In this document: positions 8,397-16,278 of the stretch, piece by piece | Position numbering within the stretch: position 1 is the stretch's first letter | Layout: the number at the start of each line of letters is the position of its first letter | From: Sulfurimonadaceae bacterium | GTDB taxonomy: Bacteria > Campylobacterota > Campylobacteria > Campylobacterales > Sulfurimonadaceae | DNA: 54,434 bases | Assembly (NCBI GenBank): GCA_016744905.1 | Contig: JADGDM010000004.1 | Location: forward strand, 42,761 to 97,194 | Direction of reading: 5' to 3' | Made by a program: the position numbers and the translations under genes | Notes under the pieces: generated by a model | What the model was told of the DNA's origin: nothing | Database searches by the model: none | The model's input: only the letters and a program-made list of their open reading frames with translations

Positions 8397-9507
8397 AATT
8401 CCCATCACCCTCAAATGAATTAGAACCATTAAGTTGTCTTGTGCTTAAATCAATCAACTTAAATCCTAAACTGTCTAAATCCTGGATATCAAAATCATCT
8501 TTAAAGCCTACACCATTGTCTTTATAAAAGTATCTATATTTACCCTTATCTAAAGCCAAAGATATCTCTATTTCAGCGCACTGGTCTTTAAATGCATGTT
8601 TAAAACTATTGGTTAACAACTCATTTGTAATCAGTGCCAGTTGTAACATAGTATCGAGTCTCAAACTCAGGTCTCCAGCTTCTATAATGATACTGACTTC
8701 ATTATCTGAGAAAGTACCTCGCACCAAAGTAGAAAGCTTTTTCATATAATCTGAGAATAATATATCCGCAAAGTCATCTTGTTTATAAATCATTTCATGT
8801 GTTAATGCTATTGCATCAATACGGTTTTTTGAATTCAATAATGAAGATTTAGAATCACCCTCTTCACGTCTTGCTTGAAGTGCCAAGATAGAGCCCACCA
8901 CATTAAGATTATTTTTTACCCGATGATGAACCTCTTGTAAAAGCAGTCTATTATGCTCACTGGTTCGCTCCAATGCCTCATAAGACTTTTTGTGTGAGAG
9001 ATGATAAAAAAAGCCAAATGCCATAACTATCAAAGAGGTGATAAATATATTGAATATCGAATCAAAATCATGTACAAAATAGCTATTTTCAAAAGAGTAA
9101 TACCCATATACAATAAGTAATGCGACCAAGGTATAAAAAATAATCGTTATCCGTAAAGCTACTTTATACTCAAAAAGAAAAAATATCGCAATCGGTGCAA
9201 CAACAGAATAGACAATAGTATAGTGTCCAAATTCATTACTGACTAAAAGGCTTAAGATAGAGAAAAATGTAATGCTGGTTGTAACAATAGAGCCTTGTAA
9301 AACATCTCTGTTTTTTCTAAAATAGATGAGGCCTATTATAGTAGCAAGCAATGAGATTAACTCTAACCAAGCATCCTTATAATTTTCAACATAAAAATCT
9401 TTTATCATTGCCAATGTAAAAATGATTATGAAACTAATAAATATGCCATAAACATAGACAGCACTTCTAGGATATTTTTCAAAATGTTTAAAAATAGCTT
9501 TTTTCAT
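8374..9507 (-). CDS. Membrane histidine kinase, HisKA_2 type (paralog)
   Basis: A 377-residue paralog of the preceding kinase with the same plan: about six membrane helices, EVHHRVKNNLN with His194/His195, an N box NELLTNSFKHA, and an intact lid DNGVGF followed by a SLGFKLI G-box. It has the complete set of kinase motifs, so it is the likelier active kinase. It is divergent from the response regulator gene at 9585, sharing a 77-base intergenic region; that arrangement suggests they form a two-component pair. Its last 23 bases overlap the tail of the convergent kinase. No Shine-Dalgarno precedes the ATG. Confidence 0.88.
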   Translation of the reverse strand: MKKAIFKHFEKYPRSAVYVYGIFISFIIIFTLAMIKDFYVENYKDAWLELISLLATIIGLIYFRKNRDVLQGSIVTTSITFFSILSLLVSNEFGHYTIVYSVVAPIAIFFLFEYKVALRITIIFYTLVALLIVYGYYSFENSYFVHDFDSIFNIFITSLIVMAFGFFYHLSHKKSYEALERTSEHNRLLLQEVHHRVKNNLNVVGSILALQARREEGDSKSSLLNSKNRIDAIALTHEMIYKQDDFADILFSDYMKKLSTLVRGTFSDNEVSIIIEAGDLSLRLDTMLQLALITNELLTNSFKHAFKDQCAEIEISLALDKGKYRYFYKDNGVGFKDDFDIQDLDSLGFKLIDLSTRQLNGSNSFEGDGNFKFELLF

Positions 9508-9512
9508 AAAAT

Positions 9513-9518
9513 ATTATA
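9513..9518 (-). promoter_or_regulatory. -10 box (TATAAT) for the kinase at 9507
   Basis: A perfect TATAAT on the minus strand ends five bases before the ATG at 9507, leaving no room for a 5' leader. With no Shine-Dalgarno, a leaderless transcript is predicted. Confidence 0.45.
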
Positions 9519-9560
9519 TTCAAAATATGTTCTTTTATAGTTCTATATCCTGAATTTAAC

Positions 9561-9566
9561 TATAAT
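9561..9566 (+). promoter_or_regulatory. -10 box (TATAAT) for the response regulator
   Basis: TATAAT lies 18 bases before the ATG, followed by Shine-Dalgarno AAGGTGA. Upstream, two GTTCT half-sites (9529 and 9540) resemble the GTTCT part of the leader elements near the lipoproteins. Confidence 0.4.
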
Positions 9567-9584
9567 AATTACATAAGGTGAACT

Positions 9585-10283
9585 ATGCGGAAGAGAATAT
9601 TAATTGTAGAAGATGAACTTATTGCAGCTGAGTATCTACGTGAGATTTTAGAAGAGAATGGTTTTGATGTACTTGGGGTTATTGATACAGGAGAAGAGGC
9701 TATTAAACAAGCCGGTATTTTAAACCCTGATATTATATTGATGGATATTATGTTACGTGATCATATATCAGGAAGTGAAGCGGCCTTAAAGATACATCAA
9801 AAAAATCCTAAAATTGCTATCGTATTTCTAACTGCTTATTCAGATGATCAAAGTATTGATTACGCTATTGGTGCAAATTCTTATGCTTATTTAATGAAAC
9901 CCTATCAAGAAAAAGAGATTGTAGCAACACTCAAAGTAATCTGTGGAAAACTCTCCCAAGAGAACAAGGCACATACAAATATCAGAACCCACATCCTACA
10001 AATCGAATCAGATTTAATTTATAATCGTCAACTAAAAAAATTGATACGCGATAAAAAAGAACTTATATTAAGTAGTAAAGCCATTCAGTTTATAGACTTA
10101 CTTTGCAAAACACCAAATATATCGGTCTCTAATGAACAAATAAGTCTGCATATTTGGCAAGAAGAGAAAAGTGCTACCACGTTACGAACACTGGTACATA
10201 GAATACGACACCAATTAGACAGGGATATTATAGTAAATGTAAATTCTTTGGGATATATGATTAAAACGAAAAGTGAAGAGTAG
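9585..10283 (+). CDS. Response regulator, receiver plus winged-helix DNA-binding domain
   Basis: The receiver spans residues 1-120 with acidic Glu9/Asp10, phospho-acceptor Asp54 (LMDIML), Thr83 and Lys105 (MKPY). Residues of about 150-230 form an OmpR-like winged helix (recognition region TTLRTLVHRIRHQL, ending NSLGYMI). It probably controls transcription when phosphorylated by one or both neighbouring kinases. HisKA_2 kinases often pair with other receiver types, so an OmpR-like partner here is slightly unusual. Its targets are unknown; the lipoprotein leaders, which share GTTCT and ATTACAT with its own upstream region, are candidates by inference. Confidence 0.9.
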   Translation: MRKRILIVEDELIAAEYLREILEENGFDVLGVIDTGEEAIKQAGILNPDIILMDIMLRDHISGSEAALKIHQKNPKIAIVFLTAYSDDQSIDYAIGANSYAYLMKPYQEKEIVATLKVICGKLSQENKAHTNIRTHILQIESDLIYNRQLKKLIRDKKELILSSKAIQFIDLLCKTPNISVSNEQISLHIWQEEKSATTLRTLVHRIRHQLDRDIIVNVNSLGYMIKTKSEE

Positions 10284-10321
10284 GTAGAGTATTTGTTGAA
10301 GTTTGTTAGTGACCAAAGGCC

Positions 10322-10341
10322 AGAAGAAATTACTTTCTTCT
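10322..10341. other. Inverted repeat between convergent genes, over the rplS stop
   Basis: AGAAGAAA and TTTCTTCT form a perfect 8-bp stem with a 4-base loop between the response regulator and rplS. No T-tract follows on either strand, so a terminator role is weak. Confidence 0.3.
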
Positions 10342-10689
10342 AAGCTCTTCGATACGTGCTTTTTTACCTGCAAGACCACGAAGGTAGTAAAGTTTAGCAC
10401 GACGTACACGACCACGACGTAGTACTTTGATCTCTTCAATAGAGTCAGAGTATACTGGGAAAATTCTTTCAATACCAACACCGTTAGCACCGATTTTACG
10501 TACATTCATAGTTGACGCTGTACCTTGACCGCTTCTAGCGATACATACACCCTCATAACTTTGTACACGTGATTTCTCACCCTCTTTAATTGTAACAGCT
10601 AAACGCAAAGTATCACCTGCACGGAATGCTGGGATAGTTTTTGTAGCGATTTGAGAAGCTTCGAAATTTTCGATATATTTATTTCTCAT
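10330..10689 (-). CDS. rplS: Ribosomal protein bL19
   Basis: A 119-residue protein with the full bL19 pattern: N-terminal [14 protein letters not shown], central SYEGVCIAR, and basic C-terminal segment [17 protein letters not shown]. It lies at the 30S-50S interface of the ribosome. It is the last gene of the rpsP-khpA-rimM-trmD-rplS operon. Its ATG lies inside the end of trmD (11-base overlap), with AAGGA as ribosome site, so translation is probably coupled. Confidence 0.98.
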   Translation of the reverse strand: MRNKYIENFEASQIATKTIPAFRAGDTLRLAVTIKEGEKSRVQSYEGVCIARSGQGTASTMNVRKIGANGVGIERIFPVYSDSIEEIKVLRRGRVRRAKLYYLRGLAGKKARIEELRRK

Positions 10690-11386
10690 AAAATGTCCTT
10701 ATTTTTTGCTTTTTCAGCAGCTCTGGACGAAAGAACTTGGTCTTCGTCTCTGATAGAGCTAATTTTAATGCACGAATTTTACTGTGATTTCCCTTCAGAT
10801 ACTCTGAGGGAACCGCATTGCCTTCATACACTGCTGGTTTTGAAAAAGATGGTGCTTCTAACAGTGGCACTTCGAAGCTTTCAACTTCTAATGACTCACT
10901 GTTACCCAAGACCTCTTTCACGTTACGAGAGATAGCGTCCATCATCACTAGAGAAGGCAATTCTCCTCCAGTTAAAATGTAATCTCCTATGCTAAATATC
11001 TCATCAGCATAAGACTCTATAACTCTCTCATCTATACCTTCATATCGCCCAGAGACAAACACAATGTGCTTTTTCTGGTCAGCCAAACGTTTTGCATCGT
11101 TTTGCGTAAAAGGTTTACCAACTGGAGCGGTAAAAATAATGTGGGCCTCTTCATCACTTTTTTGAAGCACACTTAGTGCGTCAAAAAGTGGTTGAGGATT
11201 CATTACCATCCCTGCTCCACCGCCTGCAGCGGTGTCATCTACTTTGTTATGTTTAGAGTTTGAATAATCACGAGGATTAATAAACGCTACACTAAGTAGA
11301 CCCTTATCAAGGGAGCGTTTCAAGATAGAATCTTGAAAATAACCCTCAATAATATTTTGAAATAAGCTTACAAATGTGAACTTCAT
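10679..11386 (-). CDS. trmD: tRNA (guanine37-N1)-methyltransferase
   Basis: This 235-residue SPOUT enzyme methylates G37 of tRNAs using S-adenosylmethionine, which prevents frameshifting. The trefoil-knot motifs are visible: [13 protein letters not shown] and [11 protein letters not shown] near residues 110-140, and GGGAGMVM near residue 55. Length is usual for the family. The ATG overlaps the rimM stop by one base (TAATG), and the 3' end overlaps rplS, fitting strict operon coupling. Confidence 0.98.
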   Translation of the reverse strand: MKFTFVSLFQNIIEGYFQDSILKRSLDKGLLSVAFINPRDYSNSKHNKVDDTAAGGGAGMVMNPQPLFDALSVLQKSDEEAHIIFTAPVGKPFTQNDAKRLADQKKHIVFVSGRYEGIDERVIESYADEIFSIGDYILTGGELPSLVMMDAISRNVKEVLGNSESLEVESFEVPLLEAPSFSKPAVYEGNAVPSEYLKGNHSKIRALKLALSETKTKFFRPELLKKQKIRTFYEK

Positions 11387-11928
11387 TAAGATGATTGTAA
11401 AAGTTCAAGCGCATCTTTTAGTTCAATACGTTTGTCTTCAATATCAATAGATACAACATATCTATCAACATAAGGGATTAAAAATCCCTTACTTTCACCT
11501 TTAGAAATCAGCGCGCTATCAGTTTTAATTGAAAAATAGTCGTCAATACTAAAACGCTCTATCTCATCAACCACACCTAACAGTAATCCATCCTCGTAAA
11601 CTTCGCATCCTATCAAATCAAACCAAAAATATTGGCCATCTTCTAGTTGACAATTTTCACGCGTCTCTTCTTCTGTCGAATAAAGTTTTACATTGGTGTA
11701 TTTTTTCGCATCTTCAATAGCCGAAACTCCGAGGATTTGAATCTTACTTGCATCTTCATTGACAAATTCGAGTGTCAATTTTTGTCCCTTATCAGTTAAA
11801 AAACTGCTTCCGTTAAAAAATTGATCTTCAAAATCACTTTTAATGTGAAATTTCATCTCGCCTTTAATCCCTACCGTTTTACCGATAGTAGCAACATGAA
11901 ATTTTAAACCATTACGCTGGTTCGACAT
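11386..11928 (-). CDS. rimM: 16S rRNA processing factor RimM
   Basis: A 180-residue protein with the RimM N-terminal beta-barrel (residues 8-85, starting [15 protein letters not shown]) and a C-terminal PRC-barrel ([11 protein letters not shown], then [10 protein letters not shown]). It helps mature the 30S head and binds uS19. It overlaps khpA by 17 bases and trmD by one base, as expected in this operon. Confidence 0.97.
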   Translation of the reverse strand: MSNQRNGLKFHVATIGKTVGIKGEMKFHIKSDFEDQFFNGSSFLTDKGQKLTLEFVNEDASKIQILGVSAIEDAKKYTNVKLYSTEEETRENCQLEDGQYFWFDLIGCEVYEDGLLLGVVDEIERFSIDDYFSIKTDSALISKGESKGFLIPYVDRYVVSIDIEDKRIELKDALELLQSS

Positions 11929-12148
11929 TAATTCTGTAACCTTTTCCGTCTTTTGCTTTACAACCAGAAACTACTGTTTTAATAGCTCCAATCATCTTAC
12001 CCTCTTTGCCAATCAGCTTACCAACGTCCGCTTGATTTGCATAAAGAATAATTTCGCTCAAATCATCACTCTCATTTACTTCGATACGAATATCATCAGG
12101 ATAAGAGCTAATTAGACGGGCATATTGAGCGATAAAGTCTTTAAGCAT
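11912..12148 (-). CDS. khpA: KH-domain RNA-binding protein KhpA
   Basis: A 78-residue protein that is essentially one type II KH domain with the GKEGK loop (VGKLIGKEGKMIGA). In other bacteria KhpA binds RNA, often with KhpB/EloR, and influences ribosome or cell-wall functions. It sits between rpsP (two bases away) and rimM, its conserved place. Confidence 0.95.
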   Translation of the reverse strand: MLKDFIAQYARLISSYPDDIRIEVNESDDLSEIILYANQADVGKLIGKEGKMIGAIKTVVSGCKAKDGKGYRINVEPA

Positions 12149-12150
12149 TA

Positions 12151-12381
12151 CTATTTACCAGTAATCTTTTTAACACGGTCAGACATTTTAGCGCCAACAC
12201 TTAACCAGTAGTCAAGACGTTCAGTGTCTACTACTAGAGTTTTTTCATCGTTCATTGGGTTATAATGACCGATAAGTTCAATCCAACCACCATCACGACG
12301 TTTTCTGCTATCTGTTACTGCGATACGGTAAAAAGGTTGCTTTTTACGACCCATTCTTGTTAATCTAATGACTGTTGCCAT
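12151..12381 (-). CDS. rpsP: Ribosomal protein bS16
   Basis: The start is set at 12381 ([20 protein letters not shown]), giving 76 residues, the usual family length; an upstream in-frame ATG would add seven uncharacteristic residues. AGAAGGA lies eight bases before the chosen ATG. The protein is a 30S assembly component and opens the five-gene translation operon. Confidence 0.97.
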   Translation of the reverse strand: MATVIRLTRMGRKKQPFYRIAVTDSRKRRDGGWIELIGHYNPMNDEKTLVVDTERLDYWLSVGAKMSDRVKKITGK

Positions 12382-12424
12382 ATTTGGTCCTTCTCTGCGC
12401 ATGTCCTATTTCAACATGCTGTAT

Positions 12425-12430
12425 ATAATA
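12425..12430 (-). promoter_or_regulatory. Likely -10 box of the rpsP operon
   Basis: TATTAT on the minus strand, preceded by a T-rich stretch as in Campylobacterota sigma-70 promoters, lies about 45 bases upstream of rpsP. No clear -35 box is seen. The intergenic region 12403-12521 holds nothing else convincing. Confidence 0.35.
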
Positions 12431-12521
12431 AATTTTTTGCATAATTAAAAGTTACCTCTTAAAAATGCTAATTTAAAAACTCAAAATAAGTATTTAAATT
12501 AACATTTAATGAGCCAGATTC

Positions 12522-13877
12522 CTATCTAGGAATCCCTGCCATACCACCTGCACCGCCACCCATTTGTGACATCATGTTTTGTAAATCTTGCATTCCCTTT
12601 TTACCAGAGAACTTTTTAGCCATCTTAGAGGCATTTTTAAACTGCTTAAGAATTCGGTTAACTTCAACTTGTGAAATTCCACAACCAAGTGCCAGACGTT
12701 TTTTTCTAGAGTTGTTTAGAAGATCTGGATCTTCACGCTCTTTTTTAGTCATAGAGCCAACAAGCGCTTTAATTTGGTTGATCTCTTTAGAGTTATCAAA
12801 GTCTACATTCTCTAGAGCTTTTGACATATTTCCCATACCCGGAATCATGCCCATAATAGATTTCATAGAACCCATTTTTTTCATGCTTTCCATCTGCTCT
12901 AAAAAGTCATTAAAGTTAAACTTACCTTTTTTGATCTTTTGAGTCAGTTTTTTGGCTTGTTTCTCATCAATGATGCCCGCAGTTTTCTCTGCCAAACCTT
13001 CGATGTCACCAAGGCCCATAAGGCGGTTAACAATACGCTCAGGTAAAAAGACTTCTAAGTCTTCCATCTTTTCACCTGCACCAATAAAGCGCAGTGGAAC
13101 ATTAACCTGAGAAGCGATACCTAGAGCAACACCACCCTTAGAATCACCATCGTATTTTGAAAGGATAACCCCATCAATACCGATCTGCTCTTTAAAGCTT
13201 GTTGCTGTTCTAACGGCGTCTTGACCCGTCATCGAATCCGCTACATAAAAAATTTCTGTAGGATTTGCTGCTTTTTTAACTTCACCAAGCTCTGCCATCA
13301 ACTCTTCATCAATCGCCAAACGACCAGCTGTATCGATCAAGACAACATCAACTAAAGAAGTCTTAGCCTGAGCAAGACCTTGTTTTACTACTTCAACAGG
13401 TGAGAGAGATTCATCTGCAAACAAATCTACTTCGATTTTTTCACTGATTTGACGTAACTGCTCAACGGCAGCCAAACGCTGTAAATCCGCTGCGATAATA
13501 AGAACTTTTTTCTTTTTACCTTTTAGATATGTTGCCAGTTTACCCGTCGTTGTTGTTTTACCAGACCCTTGGAGTCCGGTCATTAATATTACTGTAGGAG
13601 GATTTGGAGCAAATACAAAACCCTTATTTCCTTCAGTTTCTAAAATATCATATAAAGATTGGCGCATCGCATTAAGGAATTGATCTTTACCAATTCCCGC
13701 TTCTTTTGTATCAATCTCAACTCTTTCGATGAGTTCTTTAACTACTTTATGATTTACATCAGCTTTTAAAAGTGACTTTTTAAGCTCTAATAGTGCTTTT
13801 TTAAGTGCCTTTTCATCATCATGAAAACGGATCTTTTTTATAGCAGATGTAAACGAGTCAGTTAAAGTTCCAAACAA
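12522..13877 (-). CDS. ffh: Signal recognition particle protein Ffh
   Basis: This 451-residue SRP54-type GTPase brings ribosomes making membrane proteins to FtsY. The order is usual: N helical bundle (1-90), G domain with GLQGSGKTTTT (about 105-115), IDTAGR and SKYDGD, then a Met-rich M domain (about 300-440) ending in a Gly/Met tail. The conserved DxQRPAA motif reads DLQRLAA, a mild deviation. It precedes the rpsP operon by about 140 bases, apparently with its own promoter. Confidence 0.98.
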   Translation of the reverse strand: MFGTLTDSFTSAIKKIRFHDDEKALKKALLELKKSLLKADVNHKVVKELIERVEIDTKEAGIGKDQFLNAMRQSLYDILETEGNKGFVFAPNPPTVILMTGLQGSGKTTTTGKLATYLKGKKKKVLIIAADLQRLAAVEQLRQISEKIEVDLFADESLSPVEVVKQGLAQAKTSLVDVVLIDTAGRLAIDEELMAELGEVKKAANPTEIFYVADSMTGQDAVRTATSFKEQIGIDGVILSKYDGDSKGGVALGIASQVNVPLRFIGAGEKMEDLEVFLPERIVNRLMGLGDIEGLAEKTAGIIDEKQAKKLTQKIKKGKFNFNDFLEQMESMKKMGSMKSIMGMIPGMGNMSKALENVDFDNSKEINQIKALVGSMTKKEREDPDLLNNSRKKRLALGCGISQVEVNRILKQFKNASKMAKKFSGKKGMQDLQNMMSQMGGGAGGMAGIPR

Positions 13878-13903
13878 AGAATTTCCTTATAAATATTTTA
13901 AAT

Positions 13904-13938
13904 ACACAGGTGTCCCGTGTAAAAAGTTTCGCATTATA
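13904..13938 (-). promoter_or_regulatory. ffh promoter (-10) and short leader hairpin
   Basis: A perfect minus-strand TATAAT lies at 13933-13938. Just downstream in the predicted leader, 13904-13920 can form a stem (ACACGGG with CCTGTGT, one G-T pair, 3-base loop). AAGGA follows before the ATG. The hairpin may set leader stability; no T-run follows, so attenuation is not supported. Confidence 0.45.
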
Positions 13939-13972
13939 TCCAAATATTGCTTGAAATGCTAGGGTCTATATT

Positions 13973-14938
13973 TTAATAACTAATCCCAACAGCGGAACGT
14001 ACTTTTTCAATAACACTCTGCGCGCTGACTCTTGCTTTATCCGCACCCATTTTCAAGATTTCACGAACGTCATCTTGGTTATTTTCATAATACGCTCTTT
14101 TTTCACGATAAGGCGTGTAATAGTCCCACATGATTTCAGCTAAAAAGAGTTTAAAATGACCATGCCCTTCCCCTCCTCTTTTGTAGCGCGCTTGAAGTTC
14201 TAAAAGTTCACTTTCATTAAGATATAGCTTGGCTATATTGTATACATTACAGTTTTCAAACTCTTTTGGCTCTTCAAGTGCCACATTCTCAGTTACAATT
14301 TTTTTGATAGTTTTAAGTTGTTTTTTCTCTTCACCAAAGATATTTATAATATTGCCATACGATTTAGACATCTTCTGCCCATCTGTTCCAGGAACTGTTT
14401 TTACATTCTCTTCAACACGATGCTCAGGGATAACAAAAATATCCCCATGTTCATTGTTAAACTTCACTGCAATATCACGCGCCATCTCAACATGTTGAAT
14501 CTGATCTTTTCCTACAGGAATAATTTCAGAATTCATAATCAAAATATCTGCTGCCATCAATACCGGATAAGAAAAGAGTGAGTGATTTGAAGCAATTCCA
14601 CGCGCTGTTTTATCTTTATATGAGTGTCCACGCTCCAGCAGACCCATTGGGGTATAAGATGAAAGTATCCAATAAAGTTCCAGAACTTCTTTAACATCAG
14701 ACTGAACCCAAAAAGTTGATTTTTGAGGATCCATACCTAAGGCTAAGAAATCCGTTGCCGCTTGCATGGTCAATTCTGCTAAGCGTTTTCCATCACTCAC
14801 CGAACTCATCGCATGATAGTTGGCGATAAAAGCAAAAATTTCATTATCGTCTTGTGCATCAATCATTGGCTTTATAGAACCAAAATAATTTCCAATATGT
14901 AAATCCCCTGAGGGCTGAATACCTGTTAATAATCTCAT
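13973..14938 (-). CDS. trpS: Tryptophanyl-tRNA synthetase
   Basis: A 321-residue class I synthetase charging tRNA-Trp. The HIGH-type motif is in PSGDLHIGNYFGS (residues 8-20) and the KMSKS loop is GQKMSKSYGN near residue 200. Other family signatures are present (YPVLMAADIL, VPVGKDQIQH-like VGKDQIQHVE). AGGAAT precedes the ATG. The gap to ffh (95 bases) holds the ffh promoter. Confidence 0.98.
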   Translation of the reverse strand: MRLLTGIQPSGDLHIGNYFGSIKPMIDAQDDNEIFAFIANYHAMSSVSDGKRLAELTMQAATDFLALGMDPQKSTFWVQSDVKEVLELYWILSSYTPMGLLERGHSYKDKTARGIASNHSLFSYPVLMAADILIMNSEIIPVGKDQIQHVEMARDIAVKFNNEHGDIFVIPEHRVEENVKTVPGTDGQKMSKSYGNIINIFGEEKKQLKTIKKIVTENVALEEPKEFENCNVYNIAKLYLNESELLELQARYKRGGEGHGHFKLFLAEIMWDYYTPYREKRAYYENNQDDVREILKMGADKARVSAQSVIEKVRSAVGISY

Positions 14939-15040
14939 AATAATTCCTAATTTAAAAACGTAATTATACTTAAAAATCTAAAATACCTACATTTCTATCA
15001 TTTTATTACTATTGTTAACAAATATGAAGTATTTCTACTT

Positions 15041-15046
15041 TATAAT
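15041..15046 (+). promoter_or_regulatory. -10 box (TATAAT) of the hpf-trxC-hemJ operon
   Basis: TATAAT in an AT-rich track lies 30 bases upstream of hpf. The gap 14939-15076 otherwise holds only the trpS leader. No consensus -35 is present. Confidence 0.45.
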
Positions 15047-15076
15047 AAAGAATAAATAAACTATTAGGAGTTCGTT

Positions 15077-15409
15077 ATGAACGTACAAATTAGAAGCAAA
15101 GACATTACGCTAAATGATTCAACAAAAGCACATATCCAAGGTGCAATTGACAGTTTTACTAAATATTCTTTAGAAATTACAAGTATTAATGCAAATGTAA
15201 CCAAAGCAAAACAAGGTGTAAATGTAGAATTTGAGATTAATGTTGCACACAACACTCCAATCATTATTAACCAAGACGATAGTTCACTTGATGCAGCTAT
15301 TGATCTTGCAATTGATCGTGCGACTAAAGCGCTTCGCCGTCTTCATGACAAAGTTGTAGATCACAAAAAAACAGGTGTTAAAGACCTGGAAGTAGCTGAC
15401 GCTGAGTAA
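15077..15409 (+). CDS. hpf: Ribosome hibernation promoting factor (short form)
   Basis: A 110-residue protein of the HPF/YfiA family. The beta-alpha-beta-beta-beta-alpha domain is visible, from MNVQIRSKDITLN to DLAIDRATKALRRLHDK, with the basic helix that contacts 16S rRNA. It lacks the C-terminal dimerisation domain of long HPF. It inactivates ribosomes in starvation. AGGAG precedes the ATG by seven bases. Its stop overlaps the proposed start of the thioredoxin gene. Confidence 0.93.
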   Translation: MNVQIRSKDITLNDSTKAHIQGAIDSFTKYSLEITSINANVTKAKQGVNVEFEINVAHNTPIIINQDDSSLDAAIDLAIDRATKALRRLHDKVVDHKKTGVKDLEVADAE

Positions 15410-15836
15410 TTCAGTTAAAGTTGTCTGTCCACATTGCGGGAGTGTAAATAACATTCCCGTAAAGGACTCTTATAACAAGGCCAACTGTGGTCACTGTAAA
15501 GAGTCTCTTCTCGTCACCAAACCCCTAAATTTCACTACTACTACATTTGATAATCATCTTGTTAACAATGATATTCCTGTAATTATTGACTTTTGGGCAG
15601 CTTGGTGTGGACCTTGTAAGATGATGGGGCCTGCTTTCGAGAGTGCGGCAGAAGCATATCCACTTAAAGCGCGTTTTGCGAAGATAGATACTGAAAATGA
15701 AAATGCTTTAGCCGGTAGATTTAGTATTCGCTCTATCCCTACAATGATTGCTTTTAAAAATAACAAAGAGATTGACCGAGTATCTGGCGCGCTGAGCGTT
15801 GATCAGATCAAAGAGTGGGTCTCTAAATTTATCTAG
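15402..15836 (+). CDS. trxC: Zinc-finger thioredoxin (TrxC type) with probable CTG start
   Basis: The protein has two CxxC pairs (CPHC, CGHC) in its first 40 residues, the Trx2 zinc finger, followed by a thioredoxin fold with active site WCGPC and the cis-Pro loop SIPTM. Reading back from CPHC, a stop (TAG, 15393-15395) is reached with no ATG, GTG or TTG; only CTG at 15396 and 15402 remain. GGAAG at 15388-15392 is well placed for 15402, giving 144 residues starting MSNSVKVVCPHC. The first ATG (15621) would start after the active site and cannot be right. It overlaps the hpf stop, consistent with coupling. It reduces disulfides in the cytoplasm. Confidence 0.85.
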   Translation: MSNSVKVVCPHCGSVNNIPVKDSYNKANCGHCKESLLVTKPLNFTTTTFDNHLVNNDIPVIIDFWAAWCGPCKMMGPAFESAAEAYPLKARFAKIDTENENALAGRFSIRSIPTMIAFKNNKEIDRVSGALSVDQIKEWVSKFI

Positions 15837-15846
15837 GAGAATTTTA

Positions 15847-16278
15847 ATGTATCAATGGATGGTCTGGTTCCACCTCATATCTCTAATCTCATGGTTTGCA
15901 GTACTTTTTTACCTTCCACGTCTTTTTGTTTATCATATGGAACAAATTGAGAAAAAAGAGTTTGTAGAGGTTGTTAAAGTCATGGAAATGAAGATATATA
16001 AATATATCGGTATCCCTGCATTTTGGGCAACAGCTATTTCAGGAACTGCTTTGGCATTTATGTATCCTGTAAATATATTTTCAACAGGTGGATGGTTTCA
16101 TGCCAAACTACTGTTTGTAGCATTTTTAATTGTTTACTTCTTCTCATTAGGCTATTTTAGAAATATTCTACTTAAAGATGCGTGTAAAAAAAGTGGTAAG
16201 TTTTTTAGAATGTATAATGAAGTACCAACAATTTTAATGTTGCTCATTGTCGCTTTTGTTGTGGTAAAACCTTTCTAG
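15847..16278 (+). CDS. hemJ: Protoporphyrinogen IX oxidase HemJ
   Basis: A 143-residue membrane protein with about four helices. The diagnostic HemJ stretch is present (WFHLISLISWFAVLFYLPRL, then FVYH), with the conserved His residues. The family oxidises protoporphyrinogen IX in haem synthesis. The start at 15847 is chosen because AGGAGA lies directly upstream; an earlier in-frame ATG at 15799 falls inside trxC and adds non-family residues. Its stop overlaps the convergent diguanylate cyclase stop by three or four bases. Confidence 0.9.
   Translation: MYQWMVWFHLISLISWFAVLFYLPRLFVYHMEQIEKKEFVEVVKVMEMKIYKYIGIPAFWATAISGTALAFMYPVNIFSTGGWFHAKLLFVAFLIVYFFSLGYFRNILLKDACKKSGKFFRMYNEVPTILMLLIVAFVVVKPF

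Noticed and set aside
10322-10341. Bidirectional terminator between the response regulator and rplS
   Set aside because: The stem is good but lacks a T-tract on both sides, so I list it only as an inverted repeat.
15621-15836. 71-residue thioredoxin fragment starting at ATG 15621
   Set aside because: It would begin after the WCGPC active site; the upstream frame encodes the rest of a complete TrxC.
15799-15846. Earlier in-frame ATG for hemJ
   Set aside because: It lies in trxC coding sequence; AGGAGA just before 15847 and HemJ family length support the later start.
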